Assembly: GCA_017404145.1 (NCBI GenBank)
Contig: JAFRCW010000006.1
Location: 40,894 to 104,893 of the forward strand
Direction: 5' to 3'
Origin: Ruminococcus sp.
GTDB taxonomy: Bacteria; Bacillota; Clostridia; Oscillospirales; Acutalibacteraceae
DNA length: 64,000 bases
Shown here in pieces: positions 46,162 to 54,902 of this stretch (its first letter is position 1; every line of letters begins with the position of its first letter). The notes beneath the pieces were generated by a model. The model was not told the DNA's origin. It saw only the letters and a list, made by a program, of their open reading frames with translations, and searched no databases. Position numbers and translations under genes: made by a program.

Positions 46162-46318
46162 AGTCGTAGGGCAAGGCGCCCTCGACTTGCCGGTCGCAGC
46201 AGCGTTTCAACCATATCAAATGTTTCATATAGGAGCACAATTTAACCTGCATCTCCTATAACCGATATAGAACTGATATCAACGTTTCGGTAAGTCGAGG
46301 GCGCCTTGCCCTACGACT
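46162..46318. repeat. Large inverted repeat, 157 bp
   Basis: AGTCGTAGGGCAAGGCGCCC (46162-46181, continuing CTCGACTTGCC) is nearly perfectly repeated in inverse as GGTAAGTCGAGGGCGCCTTG (46289-46308, continuing CCCTACGACT). The arms are 30 bp with one mismatch. The middle has further pairings (TATAGGAG/CTCCTATA). Non-coding; either a repeat element or a structured RNA. The gene-free interval 46090-46410 contains only this and the palindrome at 46382. Confidence 0.7.
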
Positions 46319-46381
46319 CTATGCAACGTCTTGCCGCGGCAGGAGCAAGTTCCCGCCCTACCATGCAAAAACAGCAAAGTT

Positions 46382-46420
46382 TAGGGAGGGTCAAGACCCT
46401 CCCTACAGTTTTATTTTTTA
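46382..46420 (-). terminator. AGGGAGGGTC palindrome near the 3' end of the CpsB-type gene
   Basis: TAGGGAGGGTC and GACCCTCCCTA form a perfect 11-bp stem (46382-46405) a few bases past the stop codon. On the plus strand it is followed by CAGTTTTATTTTTT. Its sequence is also that of the dispersed palindrome family. Confidence 0.55.
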
Positions 46421-47115
46421 TGTTCTTCTAAGATGCTTTCCGATCGGCGGCAGAAATCCTCCCACGCTGCTTCGCCGAACTTCTTCACAAAGACCTTTTT
46501 TGCCTCGGCGATCTTCGGCGGGCGGCGTTCGGTAGAATGACAGTCCGAGCCGATGAAATCCAGCTTGCCCTCTTTATAGAGCTTGAACGCGAGCTTCTTG
46601 GACTTATGATAGAGGAACGCCTCGGCGTTGCACTGGATCAAAAACTCGTCGTACTCAAAAATCTGCCGAAAAATATTCTTCTTCTGGATATCCTGATACC
46701 GTTCGATATGGGCAAGCACGATATCCAGACCCGACGCGTATTTGAACGACAGCAGATCGTCGATCATATTCTCCGGCCATGGATGAAACGGCAGCTCGAT
46801 CAGAATCAGGTTCGTACCTTCTATCGCGAGATCTCTGACCTCTTTGGAACGGGATATTCCATAAAAATAGAGAACTTCCGCGCCGAACAGCAGAGAGGGC
46901 GTATCGCTGCCGAGCTCCGGTTCGATCTTTCTGAAAGTGTGCGCGCGCCGTCTTAAAAAATGTTCGGGAGATTCCTGATCGGCGTAAAAATGTGAGGTGG
47001 AAACCATCGTGGTAACGCCCTGTTTTGCGGACATCCTGAGAAGCTCCAGAGATTGTTCCGTAGATTTTGCGCCGTCGTCCATCTTCGGCAGGATATGGCT
47101 GTGGATATCAAGCAT
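46411..47115 (-). CDS. CpsB/YwqE-type tyrosine-protein phosphatase (PHP family)
   Basis: The 234-residue protein has the PHP-fold motifs of the CpsB/CapC phosphatases: MLDIHSHILPKMDDGAKS (His residues, metal site), VSTSHFYADQESPEHF, ELPFHPWPENM, VLAHIERYQ and FIGSDCHSTERRPP. These Mn-dependent enzymes remove phosphate from tyrosine kinases of capsule export systems. No kinase or capsule cluster is adjacent, though UDP-uronate genes lie 10 kb to the right. GAGGTGAGAA precedes ATG 47115. The family call is strong; the substrate is inferred. Confidence 0.88.
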   Translation of the reverse strand: MLDIHSHILPKMDDGAKSTEQSLELLRMSAKQGVTTMVSTSHFYADQESPEHFLRRRAHTFRKIEPELGSDTPSLLFGAEVLYFYGISRSKEVRDLAIEGTNLILIELPFHPWPENMIDDLLSFKYASGLDIVLAHIERYQDIQKKNIFRQIFEYDEFLIQCNAEAFLYHKSKKLAFKLYKEGKLDFIGSDCHSTERRPPKIAEAKKVFVKKFGEAAWEDFCRRSESILEEHKK

Positions 47116-47138
47116 TTTCTCACCTCGATTTCAAAAAT

Positions 47139-47225
47139 AGTAGGGCGGGGGAGGTCTCTCCTAAGGAGAGGTGTCACCGAAGGTGACAGAGAGGTGCCGT
47201 CTCCGGCTGAGGAATGCTCCCGCCG
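47139..47225. repeat. Dispersed-type repeat block upstream of the CpsB-type gene
   Basis: The block contains GTAGGGCGGGGGAGG, CTCTCC-TAA-GGAGAG, GTGTCACC-GAA-GGTGACA and GAGAGGTGCCGTC. Blocks with this CTCCTAAGGAGAGGTG...GGTGACAGAGAGG pattern are common dispersed repeats in gut Firmicutes. It can fold into two hairpins. Confidence 0.65.
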
Positions 47226-47269
47226 AAAAACTTGTCCTAAGTATAACAAATTATTCAGAAAACTGCAAC

Positions 47270-47298
47270 TTGAAAAATGTAAAAACTTGTGATAAAAT
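47270..47298 (+). promoter_or_regulatory. Sigma-A promoter of the DUF6198 gene
   Basis: TTGAAA (47270-47275), 17-bp spacer, TAAAAT (47293-47298). Transcription would start near 47305, just before the leader terminator. Confidence 0.75.
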
Positions 47299-47309
47299 AA
47301 GTGGGTAAG

Positions 47310-47355
47310 ACAGCTTTCTGCGTTTCTATATCAAACGCAGGCAGGCTGTTTTTTT
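47310..47355 (+). terminator. Leader terminator (candidate attenuator) of the DUF6198 gene
   Basis: ACAGC and GCTGT enclose CTGCGTTT and AAACGCAG, followed by seven T. It lies between the promoter and the ribosome site of the gene at 47370, so most transcripts may end there unless the hairpin is prevented. No clear antiterminator was found in the short leader; no known riboswitch class is recognised. Confidence 0.7.
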
Positions 47356-47369
47356 GGAAGGGGATCATT

Positions 47370-48056
47370 ATGAAGAAAAAAGTATTTTATACCGAGCTAT
47401 CCTATGTGTTCGGCATCATCGCGCTGGCGATCGGCGTCGCGCTGATGGAGAGAGCGGATTTCGGTATGTCGATGGTGGTCGCGCCCGCGTATTTGCTGCA
47501 CTTGAAGATATCACAGTATCTGCCGTTTTTTTCCTTCGGGATGGCGGAATACACCTTGCAGGCGGTACTGATCATCGCGCTGATGCTGATCGTGAGAAAG
47601 TTCCGGTTTTCGTATCTGTTCTCGTTCGTTACCGCGGTGTGGTACGGCTTTGCCTTAGACGGATGCATCTATCTGGTGAGCTTTATCCCGGACGGCGGGA
47701 TCGTATCGAGAGTCGCGTTCTTTATCGGAGGAATGCTGTTCTGCTCCTGCGGGGTATCGCTGGTGTTCCATACCTATATCTCTCCCGAAGCATACGAGCT
47801 GTTTGTCAAGGAGATCAGCCTGAAGTTCTCGCTGAACATCACCAAGGTCAAATGGATCTATGATATTACCAGTACGCTGGTTGCCGTTGCGATGTCATTC
47901 ATTTTCTTCGGTCTGTGGCACTTCGAGGGAGTGAAGCTCGGCACCGTGATCTGCGCGCTGGTCAACGGTTTGATCATCGGCGCTTTTTCCAAGCTTTTTG
48001 AAAAGACCTTTGTATTTAAAGATGGTTTGAAACTCAGACCGCTGTTTGAAAAATAA
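47370..48056 (+). CDS. DUF6198/YczE-YitT-like membrane protein
   Basis: The 228-residue protein has about five to six membrane helices and looks like the DUF6198 group related to YczE/YyaS/YitT: ELSYVFGIIALAIGVALMER, then ADFGMSMVVAPAYLLHLK and FSFVTAVWYGFALDGCIYLV. Function of the family is unknown. GGAAGGGGATC precedes ATG 47370; an in-frame GTG at 47301 lies before the transcription start and is rejected. A promoter and an intrinsic terminator lie in the leader, implying regulated readthrough. The 3' side has a dispersed repeat. Confidence 0.8.
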   Translation: MKKKVFYTELSYVFGIIALAIGVALMERADFGMSMVVAPAYLLHLKISQYLPFFSFGMAEYTLQAVLIIALMLIVRKFRFSYLFSFVTAVWYGFALDGCIYLVSFIPDGGIVSRVAFFIGGMLFCSCGVSLVFHTYISPEAYELFVKEISLKFSLNITKVKWIYDITSTLVAVAMSFIFFGLWHFEGVKLGTVICALVNGLIIGAFSKLFEKTFVFKDGLKLRPLFEK

Positions 48057-48058
48057 AA

Positions 48059-48122
48059 TTGTCCGAGCGAAGCGAGTAACCGTCATTATTCATTCTTCAA
48101 TTTTCAGTCTTCAGTATTCAAT
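48059..48122. repeat. 7-bp-phased tract with GGTTACTCGCTTCGCTCG repeat, inverted copy
   Basis: TTGTCCGAGCGAAGCGAGTA (48059-48078) is the reverse complement of the element at 43965. It runs directly into units CGTCATT, ATTCATT, CTTCAAT, TTTCAGT, CTTCAGT, ATTCAAT (48081-48122), again in 7-bp phase. Confidence 0.75.
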
Positions 48123-48124
48123 AA

Positions 48125-48148
48125 AAAAAGCCCCAACCGGGGCTTTTT
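48125..48148. terminator. Bidirectional intrinsic terminator
   Basis: AAAAAGCCCC and GGGGCTTTTT pair perfectly around AACC between the convergent DUF6198 gene and guaB. Confidence 0.85.
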
Positions 48149-48149
48149 C

Positions 48150-49817
<1,668 letters not shown>

Positions 49818-49820
49818 CTA

Positions 49821-49849
49821 TTGACAAAAGACAAGGATTATAATATAAT
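49821..49849 (+). promoter_or_regulatory. Consensus sigma-A promoter of the tRNA cluster
   Basis: TTGACA (49821-49826), 17-bp spacer, TATAAT (49844-49849): a perfect consensus, 23 bases before tRNA-Met. Confidence 0.95.
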
Positions 49850-49872
49850 ATTTCTGCTGATTTCAGCGATAT

Positions 49873-49946
49873 GGCGGAATAGCTCAGCTGGCTAGAGCAT
49901 TCGGTTCATACCCGAAGTGTCGTAGGTTCAAGTCCTATTTCCGCTA
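49873..49946 (+). tRNA. tRNA-Met (CAT)
   Basis: The 74-base sequence folds as a standard cloverleaf: acceptor GGCGGAA/TTCCGCT, D-loop AGCTCAGCTGGCTAGAGC, anticodon stem-loop with TTCATAC (anticodon CAT), T-arm GTAGGTTCAAGTCCTAT. Closely resembles elongator tRNA-Met of Firmicutes; tRNA-Ile2 with the same anticodon cannot be fully excluded. No CCA is encoded. Confidence 0.95.
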
Positions 49947-49950
49947 CTAT

Positions 49951-50025
49951 GGCCCGGTGGTCAAGCGGTTAAGACACCGCCCTTTCACGGCGGTAACACG
50001 AGTTCGATTCTCGTCCGGGTCACCA
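49951..50025 (+). tRNA. tRNA-Glu (TTC)
   Basis: Acceptor GGCCCGG pairs with CCGGGTC; the anticodon loop is CTTTCAC with anticodon TTC; T-arm ACGAGTTCGATTCTCGT. The CCA end is encoded (50023-50025). It lies 4 bases after tRNA-Met. Confidence 0.95.
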
Positions 50026-50047
50026 CCCCTGCTTCGGCAGGGGTTTT
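50026..50047 (+). terminator. Terminator-like hairpin between tRNA-Glu and tRNA-Leu
   Basis: CCCCTGC-TTCG-GCAGGGG followed by TTTT. Because it is followed by tRNA-Leu without an obvious new promoter, it may be leaky or act in processing. Confidence 0.6.
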
Positions 50048-50053
50048 GAGTTT

Positions 50054-50138
50054 GCCGGTGTGGTGGAATAGGCAGACACAAGGGACTTAAAATCCCTCGG
50101 ACTAAACATCCGTACCGGTTCAAGTCCGGTCACCGGCA
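50054..50138 (+). tRNA. tRNA-Leu (TAA)
   Basis: An 85-base class II tRNA: acceptor GCCGGTG/CACCGGC, anticodon stem GGGA and loop CTTAAAA (anticodon TAA), a long variable arm TCGGACTAAACATCCGTA, T-arm CCGGTTCAAGTCCGG. CCA is not encoded. Its last bases are repeated at 50311-50322. Confidence 0.95.
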
Positions 50139-50142
50139 TAGC

Positions 50143-50171
50143 AAAGGGACACGCAGCAGCGTGTCCCTTTT
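50143..50171 (+). terminator. Terminator of the tRNA cluster
   Basis: GGGACACGC and GCGTGTCCC pair perfectly around AGCA, followed by TTTT. Confidence 0.8.
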
Positions 50172-50186
50172 GCTATGTCGTAGGAT

Positions 50187-50242
50187 CGGACTTGAGGAAA
50201 AGAGGGGTCCCCGAAATGATATCATCATTTTGGGGAGAGGAG
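50187..50242 (+). repeat. 56-bp direct repeat, copy 1
   Basis: CGGACTTGAGGAAAAGAGGG begins a 56-bp unit containing the hairpin CCCCGAAATGATATCATCAT and TTGGGG. The second copy is at 50371-50426 with two mismatches. Confidence 0.85.
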
Positions 50243-50310
50243 GAGCCGCGGCGTGAGCAGGAGAGCGCCAACGCCTTGGCGTTCTCAGCGAACACAGCGG
50301 ACGACGACGA

Positions 50311-50357
50311 GGTCACCGGCATTAAAACAGGCAGCCCAAGAGGGTTGCCTGTTTTTA
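50311..50357 (+). other. Duplicated tRNA-Leu 3' end with its own terminator
   Basis: GGTCACCGGCAT (50311-50322) repeats the last 12 bases of the tRNA-Leu gene region (50128-50139) and is followed by a terminator, AAACAGGCAGCCC/GGGTTGCCTGTTT then TTATT. This looks like the remnant of a second tRNA-Leu gene deleted from its 5' side, or an attachment-like duplication. The rest of 50172-50536 holds only the 56-bp repeats and the next promoter region. Confidence 0.6.
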
Positions 50358-50370
50358 TTCGCCGTAAGAA

Positions 50371-50426
50371 CGGACTTGATAAAAAGAGGGGTCCCCGAAA
50401 TGATATCATCATTTTGGGGAGAGGAG
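50371..50426 (+). repeat. 56-bp direct repeat, copy 2
   Basis: CGGACTTGATAAAAAGAGGG starts the second copy, 184 bases after the first, downstream of the duplicated tRNA tail's terminator. Two bases differ between the copies. Confidence 0.85.
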
Positions 50427-50536
50427 ACGCTTTCTATTGTGTTTTAAAAACTTTTTTGATAAAATATATTTAAAAGCGGGAATTTTTGACAGAAACGGTT
50501 ACTATATAAGTATAAGCATATAACGGAGACGATAGA

Positions 50537-51925
50537 ATGAAAAAGATAATTGCTGTTTTACTGATGATCGGTATGATGTTTCTACTATGTTCCTGTTCTG
50601 TGATGGATGCTGTAATGGGAGAAATCAAAGAGGGCATCAAAGAAGGCTTGGAAGAAGAGCTTACGGAAGAGGCAACGGAAAAGCCTAAAGGATTCGAGCC
50701 GATGGAGACCGATGATTTTTATGATATCGACAATACATACTATAAGGTTTCTCCTTATTATACGCCTATTGTTTGTACCGTTTCTTATGACTGTCTGGAA
50801 AACGACGAACAAAAACAGCTGTATCGCAGATTGGTCGAGAGCGTTTATACGGTCAGCGACTGTACCGATGATACCGGAATGTTTCGCTGTCAGCAGGTAG
50901 TCAGAGAAGGCGGCATTCTCTCCGAGGCGCAGGTTCGTACCGTAGTCAAGGCGATCTATGACGATCATCCCGAACAGTTCTGGGTCACTATATACTTTGA
51001 TTATATGGCGGATGAAGAAGAAAACTATTATGCGGTGATGCTTTATTCGTGCTATTCTCCCAAGGATATCGGTCCGTGGCTGGAGAAAATCCGCGAAGCG
51101 GAGGAAAGCTTTATTGATTCCGTTGCCGACGGACTATCCGAGTATGAACGCGAAAAGCTTGTTCATGATTATATCATCGACAATTGTTACTATAACGAGG
51201 CGGAGAGCAACGTTCTGGAGGCTTATCACAGCATATACGGTGTTCTGGTAAAAGGAAAAGCGGTATGCGAAGGCTATGCCAAAGCGTTCCAGATGCTTTT
51301 GAATCTTGTCGGGATCGAGTGTGTCGGTATCGAAGGAGAAGGCGTGGAGCCGGACGAAGAGCCGAATTTTGACGACAATATTCTTCATATGTGGAACGCG
51401 GTAAAAATAGACGGAGAATGGTATTTTGCGGATGTGACATGGGATGACAGCGAAGAAGCGGTCTTAAGGCATTATTATCTTAATGCGCCGGACGAAATGT
51501 TTCATAACAGTCATATTCCCTCACAGCTGACTTCACAGATGGAGGACGAGGATATCACCCCTAAAGGTACATACTGGCAGGTGTCGATGAACATTTTCGT
51601 CCCCGAATGTACTGCGACGGAATACTGTTATGTCATCAGAGAATGCGCTCATCTGGATTCCTATACGGATACCGAAGATCTGACCGACGCGATGCTCAAA
51701 GCGGCAGAAAACGGAGAAGAAAACTTTATCATATATGTTGATCCGGCGTTTTCCTCTCTGGATGACGCGCTGGATCATTTGATCTATGATTATCCGCAGT
51801 ATATTTTCAGTTATCTTTCGACGGTGAATAACCGGCTTTCCGACAGCAGTATCGATACGGAACATATCAGCTTTGGTTACGATGAAGATTTTTCTACCAT
51901 CATTCTTGAATTTGAATACCGATAA
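50537..51925 (+). CDS. Lipoprotein with transglutaminase-like domain
   Basis: The 462-residue precursor has a lipoprotein signal (MKKIIAVLLMIGMMFLLCSC), then an acidic amphipathic linker (KEGIKEGLEEELTEEATEK). A transglutaminase-like domain lies near residues 205-310: KAVCEGYAKAFQMLL supplies the Cys, LHMWNAVKIDGEWYFADVTW the His and Asp. The catalytic triad is thus complete, so cysteine protease or transglutaminase-type activity at the cell surface is possible; many bacterial members act on peptides or are structural. The rest of the protein is unrecognised. A TTGACA at 50486-50491 with TATAAG 19 bp later may be its promoter. A strong terminator follows. Confidence 0.82.
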   Translation: MKKIIAVLLMIGMMFLLCSCSVMDAVMGEIKEGIKEGLEEELTEEATEKPKGFEPMETDDFYDIDNTYYKVSPYYTPIVCTVSYDCLENDEQKQLYRRLVESVYTVSDCTDDTGMFRCQQVVREGGILSEAQVRTVVKAIYDDHPEQFWVTIYFDYMADEEENYYAVMLYSCYSPKDIGPWLEKIREAEESFIDSVADGLSEYEREKLVHDYIIDNCYYNEAESNVLEAYHSIYGVLVKGKAVCEGYAKAFQMLLNLVGIECVGIEGEGVEPDEEPNFDDNILHMWNAVKIDGEWYFADVTWDDSEEAVLRHYYLNAPDEMFHNSHIPSQLTSQMEDEDITPKGTYWQVSMNIFVPECTATEYCYVIRECAHLDSYTDTEDLTDAMLKAAENGEENFIIYVDPAFSSLDDALDHLIYDYPQYIFSYLSTVNNRLSDSSIDTEHISFGYDEDFSTIILEFEYR

Positions 51926-51930
51926 ACAGC

Positions 51931-51960
51931 AAAGGCACAGCTTCGGGCTGTGCCTTTGTT
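51931..51960. terminator. Bidirectional intrinsic terminator
   Basis: AAAGGCACAGC and GCTGTGCCTTT (11 bp, perfect) around TTCGG, between convergent genes. Confidence 0.85.
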
Positions 51961-51974
51961 ATGTAAATGATGAT

Positions 51975-53507
51975 TTAAAATTTCAAATCGTACCACAGGA
52001 TGAAAACATAGATCGCATAAATACGGTTCCAGAGTAAATCTTCTCCCTCAACAAAACGGTTCCACATCTCTTTCAGCTCGTCTGTGTTGAAGAACCTCTC
52101 GGCGGTCTTGCCGAAGAACTTTTCTTTCACCTGAGCGTTGTAGCGTTCATCGCTGAGCCACTTGCGGACCGGTACGGGGAAGCCGACTTTCTTGCGGAAC
52201 GCAACCTCATAGGGCAGCTTTTCGCTTGCCGCTTTGCGGAAAGCGTATTTGTTCTGATCTTCACAGAACAGATATTCCGCAGGGATCGTTCGCGCCGCCT
52301 CAAAAAGCCTGACGTCGGAGAACGGGGTATGCAGTTCGATCCCGCAGGCGGTGGAGGTGCGGTCGGTGTTGAGGTAGATATCTCCCTCGAGCCACAGCGA
52401 GATATCGATATAAAGCTTCTGATCCAGCTCCTCCATCTCTTTCGCTTCTTCCCATAAGGGCAGGATGGGATCCGCCGCCTTGGTGTTCTCGTCATAGTCC
52501 TTCATCAGAGAACGGACGACCTCTTCCGACATAATATGAGAGCAGCTCAGATAAATCCAGTCGTCGGGAAGATGACGCCTGTGCGCGTTATAACCGCCGA
52601 AGAATTCGTCGATACCCTCGCCGGAATAGACGACGTCGGCGTGTTCCTTTGTCGCCTGACAGCCTAAGGAGAAAGCTACCGCAGAAGCGTCGCCCAAGGG
52701 CTGACCGAGCTTGTCGATCACCGTGGGGATTCTCTCAAAGTATTCCTCGGGAGAGATCATCTTGACGTTGAAGTTTTTGTTGAGGACTTTTGCGGTTTCT
52801 CTCGCGAGAGCGGACTCGTCAAAGCCGCTTTCCGCATAACCGACGGTATTCGCCGCCCGGGCGTCGCCCGCCGCGAGCAGATAGGAAGAATCCACGCCGC
52901 CTGAAAGGAACGATTCCTTATAAGGGATTTCATGATCCTGTCGCTCTTCATCTAAGATCTCACCGATGACCTTGCGCAGATTCTCCGCACACTCATCAAC
53001 GGACTTGCTCCTGTCGGGAGCGAAATCGGGACGAAAATACCGCTGTAATAAGATTTGTTCTCCGTCGAAGAGGATCCAGTGTCCCGGGCGAAGCTTGTAT
53101 ACATTCTCATAAAAGGTTTCTTCACCGATGGGATAACCGTAGAAAAGATATTGCTGGAGCATTCGCAGGTTGAGCTTCTTTTCCACACGGGGATCGTTTA
53201 CGATCGCGTCGATATCGCCGGAGCAGAGAAGTTCGTTTCCCGCGACGGTATAAAACATCTGCTTCTGACCGACCTGATCGCGTGTGACATAAAGCGTCTT
53301 TTTGTTATCATCCCAAATTGCGAGAGCAAACGCGCCGCAAAGATGCTTCGGCATTTCCATACCCCATTTTATGTAGGCGCTGAGAAGAATCTTTTCTTCA
53401 CGTTCTGCTCTGGAAAGACCCTCAGGGATGTTTAGTTCCTCACACAGCTTTTTAAAATTTCGGATATACCCGCTGAAATAACGTAACTTGATGTGATCAA
53501 GACTCAT
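51975..53507 (-). CDS. Asparagine synthetase-like protein lacking the glutaminase cysteine
   Basis: The 510-residue protein has the two-domain plan of AsnB: an N-terminal Ntn-type region (GAFALAIWDDNKKTLYVTRD near 61-80, then VGQKQMFYT) and a C-terminal ATP-pyrophosphatase synthetase domain with the PPi loop SFLSGGVDSSYLLAA near 210 and YSGEGIDEFFGGYN. AsnB needs Cys at position 2 to take ammonia from glutamine; here the start is MSLDHIKLRY with no Cys, so the protein may use free ammonia or catalyse a different amide-type ligation. ATG 53507 has AAAGGAG upstream and a consensus promoter. The domain calls are firm, the product is not. Confidence 0.8.
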   Translation of the reverse strand: MSLDHIKLRYFSGYIRNFKKLCEELNIPEGLSRAEREEKILLSAYIKWGMEMPKHLCGAFALAIWDDNKKTLYVTRDQVGQKQMFYTVAGNELLCSGDIDAIVNDPRVEKKLNLRMLQQYLFYGYPIGEETFYENVYKLRPGHWILFDGEQILLQRYFRPDFAPDRSKSVDECAENLRKVIGEILDEERQDHEIPYKESFLSGGVDSSYLLAAGDARAANTVGYAESGFDESALARETAKVLNKNFNVKMISPEEYFERIPTVIDKLGQPLGDASAVAFSLGCQATKEHADVVYSGEGIDEFFGGYNAHRRHLPDDWIYLSCSHIMSEEVVRSLMKDYDENTKAADPILPLWEEAKEMEELDQKLYIDISLWLEGDIYLNTDRTSTACGIELHTPFSDVRLFEAARTIPAEYLFCEDQNKYAFRKAASEKLPYEVAFRKKVGFPVPVRKWLSDERYNAQVKEKFFGKTAERFFNTDELKEMWNRFVEGEDLLWNRIYAIYVFILWYDLKF

Positions 53508-53539
53508 ACGATTCGCTCCTTTTGTCAATTTCTGTCGAA

Positions 53540-53568
53540 ATTATAACACGGCTGAACGCTATCGTCAA
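53540..53568 (-). promoter_or_regulatory. Sigma-A promoter of the asparagine synthetase-like gene
   Basis: On the minus strand TTGACG (53568-53563), 17-bp spacer, TATAAT (53545-53540), 33 bases before the start codon. Confidence 0.85.
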
Positions 53569-53616
53569 ATAGTAGTTGAAAAGAAATCCTCTTTGGGATG
53601 ATCGGGAATCATAATT

Positions 53617-53698
53617 GTAGGGGAGGACCTCTGTGCCCTCCCTGAACAATGCGATCATATCAAACAAAAGGGAGGACTTTTACGCCCTCCCTGATATG
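53617..53698. repeat. Two AGGGAGG...CCCTCCCT palindromic repeats
   Basis: GTAGGGGAGGACCTCTGTGC (53617 onward, closing with CCTCCCTG) and AGGGAGGACTTTTACGCCCT (53669 onward, closing with CCCTG) are two imperfect palindromes of the same family as 44922 and 46382. Each can form a 7-8 bp stem. They lie downstream of the ROK kinase gene. Confidence 0.65.
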
Positions 53699-53725
53699 AG
53701 TTGTTTTCAACAAAGTAAATTATTT

Positions 53726-54676
53726 TTATAACATCGCCGCGCCGATGATACCCGCGTCGTTGCCTAAAGTAGCAGCGCAGATAACGGTCTGCTTGTCGTT
53801 GTGCTTGGTGAATCTTTCCTGTTCGACAATCGCTCTCAGCGGAGCCAGAAGAGTCTCGCCCTGTCTGGAAACGCCGCCGCCGATACACAGCACATCGGGC
53901 TGGAAGATGTTGATGACGTTGATGATACCGGTCGCGAGATAGCTGATGAATTTGTTGACCACTTCGGTGCCGGTCGCGTCGCCGTCCTTCATCGCGTCGA
54001 ACGCGGTCTTGCCGTTGACCTGATCGAGGTCGCCGTTTACCGCGTTGAGCATATAGGAGAACTCAGGCTTTTCATTCTTGATCGCTTCTTTGGTCATATT
54101 GATCAGAGCGGTTGCAGATGCATATGCCTCCCAGCAGCCCTTTCTGCCGCAGCCGCAGAGGTTTCCGTCCTTAACGATAACCATATGACCGAGCTCCGCG
54201 CCCGCGTAGTTGGAGCCGGAATAGATCTTGCCGTCAATAATAATGCCGCCGCCGACGCCGGTGCCGAGAGTGATGGCGATCGCATTTTTGCTGCCCTTTG
54301 CGGAGCCGGCTAAGAATTCGCCCAGCGCCGCCGCGTTTGCGTCGTTTTCCACCTTGACATATTTATGCAGTCTTTCCTCCATCATCTGGGCGATCTCCCA
54401 GTTCTGGAAGAAAAGGTTCGGAGAAGTTTCTACCACTCTGGTTTCGGGATTGACCGCACCGGGAACACCGATACCGATATGCGCTACATCATCCATCTTG
54501 ACTTTCGCTTTCTTCAGCGCTTCCTTCACGACAGCCGCCATCGAGTCGCAGATCTCCGCTTCGGGACGGGGAACGGCGGTCTTGCATTCCGCCTTGGCGA
54601 CGATGTTATATTTGTTGTCGACAACGCCCGCGACAATGTTGGTTCCGCCTAAATCAATACCTACTTTATATGTCAT
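53726..54676 (-). CDS. glcK: ROK-family glucokinase
   Basis: The 316-residue enzyme phosphorylates glucose at C6 with ATP. It shows VGIDLGGTNIVAGVVD (phosphate 1), VENDANAAALGEF, the GTGVGGGIIIDGKIYSGSN loop, the catalytic/sugar motif GAELGHMVI and the zinc-binding CGCGRKGCWEAYAS. Glu/His and Asp residues of the sugar site are in place. Related ROK proteins that are repressors have an N-terminal helix-turn-helix; none is present. GGAGG precedes ATG 54676. Glucose is the likely substrate; another hexose is possible. A TTGACA/TATAAA pair upstream has only 15-bp spacing, so the promoter is unclear. Confidence 0.93.
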   Translation of the reverse strand: MTYKVGIDLGGTNIVAGVVDNKYNIVAKAECKTAVPRPEAEICDSMAAVVKEALKKAKVKMDDVAHIGIGVPGAVNPETRVVETSPNLFFQNWEIAQMMEERLHKYVKVENDANAAALGEFLAGSAKGSKNAIAITLGTGVGGGIIIDGKIYSGSNYAGAELGHMVIVKDGNLCGCGRKGCWEAYASATALINMTKEAIKNEKPEFSYMLNAVNGDLDQVNGKTAFDAMKDGDATGTEVVNKFISYLATGIINVINIFQPDVLCIGGGVSRQGETLLAPLRAIVEQERFTKHNDKQTVICAATLGNDAGIIGAAML

Positions 54677-54902
54677 TTTTCTTCCCTCCTGAAAGAGTAA
54701 ATTTTTACATTTATATTATAGCACAGCGGATGTCAAGAAAATATTAGTGATATCACCAAAATATTCACGCCGTTTTTGGTAAGCGTGACGAGAGGAAGCG
54801 TTCACTATTTACGAAACGTTCATATAATATTCACACGGTTTTACAAAAACCGTCACATAAGCGTGTTATGATAATACCATCAAAGACAAGGGAGGTGAAA
54901 CA

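Noticed and set aside
47301..47369. Longer DUF6198 protein starting at GTG 47301
   Set aside because: The GTG lies at or before the expected transcription start and the extra residues would be encoded by the terminator hairpin; ATG 47370 has a good ribosome site.
50192..50473. 93-codon open frame downstream of tRNA-Leu
   Set aside because: It is made of the 56-bp repeats, the duplicated tRNA end and a terminator; there is no ribosome site and the repeats explain its open state.
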